NCBI GenBank assembly: GCA_963997925.1
Contig: CAXEOX010000085.1
Coordinates: 1-13,821, forward strand
Direction of reading: 5' to 3'
Length of the DNA: 13,821 nucleotides
From: UBA11650 sp963997925
GTDB lineage: Bacteria > Chloroflexota > Dehalococcoidia > Lucifugimonadales > UBA3495
Part shown: in pieces, positions 8,096 through 13,821 of the stretch
Position numbering within the stretch: position 1 is the stretch's first letter
Layout: every line of letters starts with the position of its first letter
Notes under the pieces: generated by a model
The model's input: only the letters and a program-made list of their open reading frames with translations
Databases searched by the model: none
What the model was told of the DNA's origin: nothing
Program-made: the position numbers and the translations under genes

Positions 8096-8186
8096 TTGAT
8101 GCCCATATTCAGACAGCCATGTCTCGCCGCGAGCTCCGGTGCGATTGGTTCGCCCGCTTGATTCTCAATCAGTGGCGCCTATCGGC

Positions 8187-8216
8187 TTGATTTGAACTAG
8201 ATAAACGAATTAGAAT
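8187..8216 (+). promoter_or_regulatory. Promoter of the alpha/beta hydrolase gene
   Basis: TTGATT (8187-8192, four of six consensus bases) and TAGAAT (8211-8216, five of six) are separated by 18 bases. Transcription would start near 8223 and give a leader of about 70 bases. That leader contains two GGTACT copies (8242-8247 and 8266-8271) 24 bases apart and ends in the AGGAG ribosome binding site. Confidence 0.5.
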
Positions 8217-8291
8217 AGACCTTAGGTAACCACTACGAAAAGGTACTAATATCACTGAAATAGATGGTACTTATCAATCTAGGAGCTACCG

Positions 8292-8981
8292 ATGAAACTG
8301 GTTTTCCTTCATGGAGCTGGCGGTTCTAGTCTTTCTTTTTACTATCAACTCAGACATTTCCGAAATTCGAAGGCAATCGACCTTCCGGGGCACCCTACGG
8401 GCAAAGCATGCGAATCGATCGAAGGATATCTAGAGTGGGTCCGTGGCTTCAACACAGCCCGGCGCTACAAAGACGTAATTTTGTGCGGACACTCTATGGG
8501 AGGGGCGATTGCCCAACTCTACGCTCTACGTTACCCGGACGAACTGAAGGGGATCATCCTCATCGGAACCGGAGCCCGGCTCCGGGTGCGCACCGACATC
8601 ATGGATCTTTGCGCTACTCCGGGTGAAGACAATGCGGATTGGATGGAAGGCCAGAAGCACTACTACGAAGGTGTGGAGCAGGACATCTATCAGGTTTTGA
8701 TGAGGCGAGCTTCAGAAGTCGGGCCGGCCGTGGAACTGAACGACTTCCAAGCCTGTGACAACTTCGACATCATGGATGAGGTTAGCAACATACGCCTCCC
8801 CACCCAGGTAGTGTGCGGCAGTGACGACGTGATGACGCCGGTGAAATATTCCGACTACCTAGGCAGCCAGATAGCGGAAGCCGATGTCCAGGTCATTCCC
8901 GGTGGCAGCCATTACGTACACCTTGAGAAGTATCAGAAAGTGAACGAGCAGATCGAGAGGTTCCTGGGAACGCTTAAGTAG
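8292..8981 (+). CDS. Alpha/beta hydrolase fold protein
   Basis: A 229-residue soluble serine hydrolase of the alpha/beta fold. The oxyanion-hole motif HGAGGSS (7-13) is followed by the nucleophile elbow GHSMGG with Ser68 (66-71). The acid is Asp179 in GSDDVMTP (176-183), and the base is His207 in GGSHYVHLEK. The triad is complete. The protein is short for the family, with a small cap region (about residues 95-165). No signal peptide is visible, so it acts in the cytoplasm. The substrate is unknown; an ester, lactone or C-C bond of an organic acid is possible. The ATG has AGGAG six bases upstream. The gene stands alone, convergent with the flavin reductase gene 29 bases away. Confidence 0.88.
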   Translation: MKLVFLHGAGGSSLSFYYQLRHFRNSKAIDLPGHPTGKACESIEGYLEWVRGFNTARRYKDVILCGHSMGGAIAQLYALRYPDELKGIILIGTGARLRVRTDIMDLCATPGEDNADWMEGQKHYYEGVEQDIYQVLMRRASEVGPAVELNDFQACDNFDIMDEVSNIRLPTQVVCGSDDVMTPVKYSDYLGSQIAEADVQVIPGGSHYVHLEKYQKVNEQIERFLGTLK

Positions 8982-9010
8982 CGGCCGGTCCCTCTCGGTC
9001 TACGGTTCCC

Positions 9011-9496
9011 TTAATCTGAGCTTGGATCGTACCAGCGGCTCCGGTAGAACATGAGCGGTTTACCGGACTCGTGCTGCTGTACCTCGTCGACTTCCCCTAA
9101 GAAGATAGTATGGTCTCCGTAGACATGGGTTCCGACAACGTGGCAAGCCAAGAACACCATGGAATCGTTGAGATATGGCACGCCATCTTTACCCGGTGTG
9201 TAGGAATACTCTACGCCACCCTGACGGTCCTCGGGACGTTTGGCGAAGTAGCCGCCCAACTCCTCCTGCTCCTTACGCAGGATGTTGACGCCAAATCGGC
9301 CGGCTTTCTCCAGAAAGCCGAAAGTGTTGGTGCCGTGGGCGACGCATACCAACACAACCGGGGGTTCCATGCAAACAGAAGTGAATGAGTTAGCAGTCAT
9401 AGAATGAGGCTGCCCCTCATCGTCGACCGTCGTGATAACCGTTACTCCAGTGGCGAAGTGAGCCACTGCTGACCTGAAATCATCCTTAGATACCAA
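9011..9496 (-). CDS. Flavin reductase-like FMN-binding protein
   Basis: A 161-residue split-barrel protein of the flavin reductase family. These proteins reduce FMN or FAD with NAD(P)H and pass free reduced flavin to a monooxygenase. Family features run from FATGVTVITT (14-23) through SMTANSFTSVCMEPPVVLV (32-50), FGVNIL (68-73) and GDHTIFLGEVDEV (127-139) to PLMFYRSRWYDP near the end. Length and ends are complete. Translation starts at a TTG (9496-9494) that has GGAG/AAGGA seven bases upstream; no ATG or GTG is available. It is a single gene. A flavin-dependent monooxygenase lies about 3.5 kb away on the other strand and could be a client, but nothing in the sequence binds the two together. 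Confidence 0.92.
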   Translation of the reverse strand: MVSKDDFRSAVAHFATGVTVITTVDDEGQPHSMTANSFTSVCMEPPVVLVCVAHGTNTFGFLEKAGRFGVNILRKEQEELGGYFAKRPEDRQGGVEYSYTPGKDGVPYLNDSMVFLACHVVGTHVYGDHTIFLGEVDEVQQHESGKPLMFYRSRWYDPSSD

Positions 9497-9525
9497 AGTA
9501 CAATCCTTCTCCGGAATTTTCCAAC

Positions 9526-9568
9526 ATTATAATCACTCGCCGCTCTCGGTGCCACTGCAAAAGGCACC
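9526..9568 (-). promoter_or_regulatory. Flavin reductase promoter with overlapping inverted repeat
   Basis: On the minus strand a perfect TATAAT (9531 to 9526) would start transcription near 9519, about 24 bases before the TTG start codon. The -35 position has no good match. It falls on a perfect inverted repeat, GGTGCC (9548-9553) and GGCACC (9563-9568) with a 9-base gap, which could be an activator or repressor site. A second, weaker -10 (TATACT, 9596 to 9591) lies further upstream. Confidence 0.5.
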
Positions 9569-9657
9569 CGGAATCATGCCTAGTGCTCCCAGTATAGCGA
9601 AGTCAGCGAGAAACAGGTCCGCGCTTCGGAAACCGGACAGCCTCATTTAACCATCTA

Positions 9658-10641
9658 TCACGCCTGCAGTGGCGGAAACGGATGGAAACAGCGGGCGACG
9701 TCGTCTGGCAGACATCCCTTCGCCTGGACCGGGTCAAGTTTAAGCACAACGTCCGGCGGAATCATCCCGGAAAAGACATCAGGATGCGTTAACTGGGCTA
9801 ACATCTCAAGCCCATCAACCACACGTGGACCGGGGCAACTGAAATATACGTGGTCGATGAGGTATACCTCGCCAGACTTCACAGCGGGCAGGTCCATCCA
9901 ACCGTCTTGGGCAGCCAGCCACGGAATCTCACGAAGTCCTCGGGCCAAGTCCGACGAGCAGAGATCGATGAATAATTTTTCCGGGGCATAGCTCCGAACC
10001 TCTTCCCAACCGATGCGGCAGGCTGAACATCCGGGAGGATAGGGGCCCGGAGCGCCTCCGGACCGCTCCAACAGGTCCGGTATCCAGTGGCCCCCAATCA
10101 CGATGGGATTGATTCCCTCAAGAGAAAATACCCTGGGCTTATATCCCACGGAGGTCAAAGCGGACTCAACTGATCTGACCCGCTTTTGCAGACCGTCCAC
10201 CAATTCCCGTGCTGGGCCATCGGCCCTGCAGACATTCCCAATCTCGGTTATCGTCTCGAAGATGCCGGGCAACGTCTTAGGTTGTAGTACAACCACCCTG
10301 GGCTGGGCCGGTAGGTCTTGTAGGACTTTGTTTATGGCAGCAACGTCGACTTCGCAGAAGTAGCACAGGTCCTGGGTGAGCACCACGTCCGGAGACTGGG
10401 TCAGTATCCAATCCTGGTCAAGCTCGTAGGGGCTTTCCCCGGCGGCGAGTATCCTGTTAATTTCCTTTTCCACCTCGTCGCTGGAAAGGACGTCAACATC
10501 AATCTTGCTGCGGCTCACTATGGGCTTACTGCGGGCTTCGGCTGGGTAATCACACAGGTCGCTAACGCCGGTGATTTGGTCTCCCAATCCCAAAGCAAAG
10601 AGGATCTCGGTGCCACTGGGCAATAGCGAGCAAATCTTCAT
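9658..10641 (-). CDS. BtuF-like cobalamin/metal-complex binding protein, no signal peptide
   Basis: A 327-residue protein with the fold of periplasmic vitamin B12 and iron-complex binding proteins (BtuF/FhuD class). The start MKICSLLPSGTEILFALGLG (1-20) and the DLCDYPAEA and RSKIDVDVLSSDE segments are typical of this group. A central QDLCYFCEV (91-98) and a later CSACR (205-209) supply two close Cys pairs. It has no signal peptide and no lipobox: the conserved domain begins at residue 2. No ABC permease or ATPase gene is adjacent. It therefore probably works in the cytoplasm, or partners with a distant transporter. The ligand is inferred from the family only. An AAGGGAG site lies 12 bases before the ATG. 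The gene is divergent from the MFS transporter across an 81-base gap. Confidence 0.82.
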   Translation of the reverse strand: MKICSLLPSGTEILFALGLGDQITGVSDLCDYPAEARSKPIVSRSKIDVDVLSSDEVEKEINRILAAGESPYELDQDWILTQSPDVVLTQDLCYFCEVDVAAINKVLQDLPAQPRVVVLQPKTLPGIFETITEIGNVCRADGPARELVDGLQKRVRSVESALTSVGYKPRVFSLEGINPIVIGGHWIPDLLERSGGAPGPYPPGCSACRIGWEEVRSYAPEKLFIDLCSSDLARGLREIPWLAAQDGWMDLPAVKSGEVYLIDHVYFSCPGPRVVDGLEMLAQLTHPDVFSGMIPPDVVLKLDPVQAKGCLPDDVARCFHPFPPLQA

Positions 10642-10682
10642 GCGCAGGTGGTACTCCCTTTTTGCTGGTTACGGGATTAGGC

Positions 10683-10735
10683 CACATATGCCCGATATGT
10701 GTTGTATTATAGCTACTTGAATATGTCTACACCAA
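10683..10735. promoter_or_regulatory. Divergent promoter region with palindrome and overlapping -10 boxes
   Basis: A perfect inverted repeat, CACATAT-gcccg-ATATGTG, spans 10683-10701. Directly beside it the plus strand reads TATTAT (10705-10710), a -10 for the MFS gene that leaves a leader of only about 6 bases. On the minus strand the same bases read TATAAT (10711 to 10706), a perfect -10 for the BtuF-like gene, with a weak TTGGTG -35 (10735 to 10730) at 18 bases. The minus-strand transcript would start inside the palindrome. One regulator bound there could affect both genes. Confidence 0.55.
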
Positions 10736-11982
10736 CATACAGCACGTGGACCAACCTGGCCTTATTGAGGCTAAATGCCTTCGGCGTCGGAATCAACGGA
10801 TTCTACTTGGCCATAGACACCGTTGTCTTGCCTGTCTTGGTCCTGATTCTAGCCCCGGAGGCGCTAAAGAATACCTATCTTGCGGCGTTGGGACTCTCTG
10901 GGCTGCTCGTGGCCGGAGTGATTCAGGTCGTCATCGGCCGTCTCAGCGACCGGACCCAATCCCCCTTGGGAAGACGGGTCCCCTACCTCCTGGCTGGTAG
11001 CGCCCTGATTTCCGTGGGCATGGTGGGCATCGGATTCGCCCCCACGTTTTGGCTTCTGTTCGGCGTTTGGCTCTTCATCCAGGCGAATATCAACGTCTCC
11101 TATGGGCCCTACCAAGCTCTGATTCAAGACCTGGTGCCCGGATCCCGCACCGGGGTAGCCTCGGCTTTCAAGATTCTTGCCGATGTTATCGGCGGTGTAG
11201 CTTTCATCAAAATCAGTTCGGTATTCATGGGGTGGTATGACTTTGGCGATTCCATCGAATGGCTGTGGATCACCCTAGGAGTCCTGGGTATCAATCTGTT
11301 CGTAGCTGCGGGCATCACCTCGTTCACCGTTTTATCCAGACAAAACAAGCCGGATTCCGAGGCGGCGCTGGGGGATGTACCGGTCCCCAAGAGTTCCGGC
11401 TTGCACCCTCAACTCACTCAGTTCCTCATCTCCCGTTGGTTAATGGTGACCGCTATCGTGGTATTCCAGACCTACGGACTGTTCTTCTTAAGAGACAAAG
11501 TGGGCTTGGATGCCCCCGTCCAGGCACTGGGCAACATGGTCTTGGTGGTCGGCGGGGCGGTTGCGGTTGGCGCGTACTTGGCCGGTTGGTTCTCCGACCG
11601 GATAGGACGTAAACCGGTGATTTTGGCCGGGGCAGCGGGAGCCACCATCAGCACCATAGCAATCTTGTGGGCCGGGAGCGTCACCGAAGTTCTGGTGATA
11701 GCTACTTTCATCGGATTTTCCGTGGGAACTTTACTTAGCTCCAACTGGGCGCTGGCCAACGAGATGGGCACCGCCGGAAAAGAAGCTTTGCACATGGGAG
11801 TGGTGAACCTTGCTACCATCGCCGGCGCTGCGTCCGCCAAGCTACTGGGACCGGGAGTAGACTTACTCAACCGCGCCTCCCCGGCTTCCGGTTACTCCGC
11901 CTTGCTCATAGGATGCGCCATCTTCTTCGTGCTAGGAGGAATCCTCCTGCTTCCCGTTAAGACCAACCTCGATCAGGCATAG
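10723..11982 (+). CDS. MFS transporter, GPH/sugar-carrier type
   Basis: Membrane carrier of about 419 residues with twelve probable membrane helices. The loop after helix 2 reads GRLSDRTQSPLGRR (72-85), the extended form of motif A found in the glycoside-pentoside-hexuronide and SLC45-like carriers. A second motif A, GWFSDRIGRKP, lies between helices 8 and 9. These groups usually move sugars, glycosides or organic acids with a cation; the substrate here cannot be told. The ATG at 10723 fits the family N terminus. A GTG at 10699 would overlap the -10 box, and no Shine-Dalgarno sequence precedes the ATG, so translation is probably leaderless. The gene is divergent from the BtuF-like gene and converges on the aldolase gene with 43 bases between stops and no visible terminator. 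Confidence 0.9.
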   Translation: MSTPTYSTWTNLALLRLNAFGVGINGFYLAIDTVVLPVLVLILAPEALKNTYLAALGLSGLLVAGVIQVVIGRLSDRTQSPLGRRVPYLLAGSALISVGMVGIGFAPTFWLLFGVWLFIQANINVSYGPYQALIQDLVPGSRTGVASAFKILADVIGGVAFIKISSVFMGWYDFGDSIEWLWITLGVLGINLFVAAGITSFTVLSRQNKPDSEAALGDVPVPKSSGLHPQLTQFLISRWLMVTAIVVFQTYGLFFLRDKVGLDAPVQALGNMVLVVGGAVAVGAYLAGWFSDRIGRKPVILAGAAGATISTIAILWAGSVTEVLVIATFIGFSVGTLLSSNWALANEMGTAGKEALHMGVVNLATIAGAASAKLLGPGVDLLNRASPASGYSALLIGCAIFFVLGGILLLPVKTNLDQA

Positions 11983-12025
11983 CCACCGATCCAGGGCTGC
12001 GGGTCACCGAGAGTTCCCAACACCC

Positions 12026-12784
12026 TCACCCCTTCGCTCCCAGCGTCCTGTTTATGAACTGAACGGCTCCTTGGGCGACCCAGCCGTTCCAGGAGGTCAT
12101 GACGAAGCGGACTCCTTTTTCCACGTAGGAGGCTACGCTTTCGTCGTTGACCAAGGTGCCAGGAATTTTGCCGGCGGCGACTATCTTGGCGATAGCATTG
12201 TCTATCGCTTTCTGAACGTCGGGGTGGCCGGCGTTGCCGATGTGCCCCATGGTCTGAGCTAGGTCGGAGGGAGCAACGAAGAATACGTCGATGCCGTCCA
12301 CGGTTAGAATCTCGTCCAGGTTACTCAGCGCCTTTGTCTCCTCCAGCAAGACAATCACCATCGTCTGGTCGTTGGCCGTCTGGAAATAGTCGGTGACGCC
12401 GAAGGACTGGCGGCCACCGAACATGCCCCGATAGCCCAGGGGAGCATATTTGGTTGATTGAAAGGCTTTCTCTGCTTCCTCTTTAGTATTGACGTGAGGA
12501 ACGACGATTCCCATGGAGCCTCGATCCAGCGTCCGCGTGATTAGCCACGGTTCGTTGGATGTGACCCGCGTGATGGAGGTCATGCCCCAAAGGTCGCAAG
12601 CCCTTGTCTGGTCGCCCAATTGGTCCCAGGTAGGACCGCCATGCTCCATCTCGATCCAGGCGGCGTCGAAACCTAGAGGACCTAGAAAGTCGATGTTATC
12701 GCTGGACTGCAGGCCGGATATGGTGGTGACAACCCCGCCCTGCCGCAGTTTTTCTTTCGCTTTATTTATCCTTATTCCGGGCAT
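12026..12784 (-). CDS. HpcH/HpaI family aldolase (class II, metal-dependent)
   Basis: A 252-residue aldolase of the HpcH/HpaI/citrate-lyase beta family, which cleaves 2-keto-3-deoxy or 4-hydroxy-2-oxo acids to pyruvate (or a related keto acid) and an aldehyde. The key elements are present: WIEMEHG with His48 as likely base (43-49), Arg73 in ITRV, LDRGSMGIVVPHV (86-98), the metal-binding Glu149 in LLEET and Asp174 in FFVAPSDLAQTMG (168-180). The length is normal. The ATG has GGAG seven bases upstream. It is divergent from the luciferase-like monooxygenase gene, and both promoters carry an identical 12-base element, so joint control is likely. The substrate is unknown; related members also include 2-dehydro-3-deoxyglucarate aldolases. 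Confidence 0.92.
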   Translation of the reverse strand: MPGIRINKAKEKLRQGGVVTTISGLQSSDNIDFLGPLGFDAAWIEMEHGGPTWDQLGDQTRACDLWGMTSITRVTSNEPWLITRTLDRGSMGIVVPHVNTKEEAEKAFQSTKYAPLGYRGMFGGRQSFGVTDYFQTANDQTMVIVLLEETKALSNLDEILTVDGIDVFFVAPSDLAQTMGHIGNAGHPDVQKAIDNAIAKIVAAGKIPGTLVNDESVASYVEKGVRFVMTSWNGWVAQGAVQFINRTLGAKG

Positions 12785-12848
12785 TGAAACACTCCACTCA
12801 ATGAAGATTACGCCGGGCCGCGTTGGCGCGCATGCCCGCCAACCGCAT

Positions 12849-12947
12849 CAGTGTAGCATTGCCCCGTTGTGGATGTAACGAACCAGCGGAAATGGGCCTA
12901 GAGCGACAACCTATAATGGACTTTTACAGTCGGCGAATGCTACACTG
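12849..12947. promoter_or_regulatory. 12-base inverted repeat forming twin divergent promoters
   Basis: CAGTGTAGCATT at 12849-12860 is the exact reverse complement of AATGCTACACTG at 12936-12947, with 75 bases between them. Each copy, read towards its own gene, contains TACACT as a possible -10 (12855 to 12850 for the aldolase, 12941-12946 for the monooxygenase). Weak -35 boxes (GTTACA and TGGACT, each four of six) lie 18 bases upstream in both cases. The interval also holds a perfect TATAAT on the plus strand (12912-12917) without a -35. Nearer the aldolase start lies a 7-base-pair hairpin (12822-12828 with 12837-12843) in its leader. Confidence 0.5.
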
Positions 12948-13042
12948 CCGCTATAGGCGGTGTGCCTGACACGCTCACATATACCTGCTTTCACTGCCTT
13001 GTGGGCAACTTGGCCCTTCATCTTGAAACCGGAGAGAATCGC

Positions 13043-13821
13043 ATGTTAATCGGCCACTTCACCGAGCAACCTTGGCAAGACGAAAACTCTGGGCTTATGG
13101 GAACCCAAAGCACCGACTTGGCTATCAGCAACTCCCACTACAACCCGGCAGTGGGAGCCCAGTTATACAACCGGTATCTGGACGAAAAGGTCTATGCCGA
13201 GGAGATGGGCTTCGACGGCTTGATGCTCAACGAGCACCATAGCACTCCTTTCTGCATGCAGGGGGTCACCAACGTCGGGGCGTCGATACTGGCCCGGATA
13301 ACCAAGAAAGCCAAGATAATCATCCTAGGCAACGTCTTGCCCATATGGGACGACCCGCTGTGGCTGGCCGAGCAACTGGCGATGATTGACATGATTTCCA
13401 ATGGACGCCTGGTTTCCGGCTTTGTTCGCGGTGGTGGCCGGGAGAGCTTCGCCCACAATTCCCCACCCCATTACAACCGGGAGCGCTTCGAAGAAGCCCA
13501 CGACTTCATTATCAAAGCGTGGACCGATGATGGCCCCTTCCGATGGGAGGGAAAGCATTATCAATATCGTTATGTCAATCCATGGGCCAGGCCTTTGCAG
13601 AAGCCCCATCCTCAGATTTGGATACCCTCATCCGTGAGTGTCGAAACAGTTAAGTGGACGGCCGAGCACCGGTATCCCTTGGTGCTGTTGGCCACCAAGC
13701 TAGAGCCCACCAAAGACGCTTTCCAGCTTTACCACGACACCGCCAAAGAAGTTGGCTATGAATCGGGTACTCAGAACGTCTCCTATCTATGGAAGGTTCA
13801 TGTCGACGAGACGGAAGAGAA
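13043..13821 (+). CDS. Luciferase-like (LLM class) flavin-dependent monooxygenase, 3' end missing
   Basis: The first 259 residues of a luciferase-like monooxygenase; the frame stays open to the window edge, so the C-terminal part is missing. These enzymes use reduced FMN and oxygen to hydroxylate or cleave organic substrates. Visible family features are EEMGFDGLMLNEHHS (53-67), LGNVLPIWDDPLWLAEQLAM (95-114), the GRLVSGFVRGGGRE segment (121-134) that lines the flavin phosphate site, NRERFEEAHDFI (145-156) and PHPQIWIPSS (188-197). The ATG at 13043 has GGAGAG six bases upstream. It is divergent from the aldolase gene with a shared promoter element. Such proteins are strongly expanded in SAR202 Chloroflexota, which fits the suggested host. 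The substrate is unknown. Confidence 0.93.
   Translation, partial: MLIGHFTEQPWQDENSGLMGTQSTDLAISNSHYNPAVGAQLYNRYLDEKVYAEEMGFDGLMLNEHHSTPFCMQGVTNVGASILARITKKAKIIILGNVLPIWDDPLWLAEQLAMIDMISNGRLVSGFVRGGGRESFAHNSPPHYNRERFEEAHDFIIKAWTDDGPFRWEGKHYQYRYVNPWARPLQKPHPQIWIPSSVSVETVKWTAEHRYPLVLLATKLEPTKDAFQLYHDTAKEVGYESGTQNVSYLWKVHVDETEE

Noticed and set aside
9551..9625. Fragments resembling a cobalamin riboswitch (GCCACTG at 9551-9557, then AGTCAG with GAGA near 9601) on the plus strand.
   Set aside because: The pieces are too few and do not show the conserved order and helices. No plus-strand gene follows, and the BtuF-like gene has a predicted leader of only about 58 bases on the other side, too short for this riboswitch.
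12912..12917. Perfect TATAAT on the plus strand as main promoter of the monooxygenase.
   Set aside because: No -35 box at suitable distance. The repeat-borne TACACT is at least as good a candidate, so this hexamer is mentioned only as an alternative.

Overview
The window reads as a stretch of ordinary chromosome from an uncultured bacterium, most likely a member of the Chloroflexota (SAR202 / Dehalococcoidia-like). This placement is an inference. It rests on the gene mix (a luciferase-like flavin monooxygenase, a stand-alone flavin reductase, an HpcH/HpaI aldolase, an XdhC/MocA molybdenum-cofactor pair and two MFS carriers around a gyrA gene), on the moderately GC-rich coding sequence, and on the mixture of Shine-Dalgarno-led, TTG-initiated and apparently leaderless starts. 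No ribosomal RNA or other decisive taxonomic marker is present. I see no mobile element, CRISPR array, phage gene or toxin-antitoxin module.

Layout, left to right. A tRNA-Lys(CTT) gene with its own strong promoter lies at the left edge (minus), followed by a calcineurin-like phosphoesterase (minus). A 500-base stretch without a convincing gene precedes an Fsr-like MFS transporter (plus). Convergent to this is a two-gene minus-strand operon, XdhC/CoxI then a MocA-like nucleotidyltransferase, which serves molybdenum hydroxylases that are not in the window. A class-I glutamine-amidotransferase-like hydrolase (peptidase C26) and gyrA follow on the plus strand, and gyrA ends in a strong terminator hairpin. 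Next come an alpha/beta hydrolase (plus) and, convergent to it, a flavin reductase and a BtuF-like corrinoid/metal-binding protein (both minus). The latter is divergent from a second MFS transporter of the GPH/sugar-carrier type. Finally an HpcH/HpaI aldolase (minus) is divergent from a luciferase-like monooxygenase (plus) that runs off the right edge.

How the genes may work together. The right half (hydrolase, flavin reductase, aldolase, flavin-dependent monooxygenase, carriers) fits a peripheral catabolic toolkit: import, oxygenation with reduced FMN, C-C cleavage of the resulting acid. No single operon ties these genes together, so the pathway is inference.

The most interesting non-coding signals are three. 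First, a perfect 12-base inverted repeat places the same promoter-like element in front of both the aldolase and the monooxygenase. Second, a divergent intergenic region has a 19-base palindrome and two opposite -10 boxes on the same bases. Third, a run of three AACCAATCGT-type direct repeats lies upstream of gyrA. I did not find a clearly novel multi-gene system.
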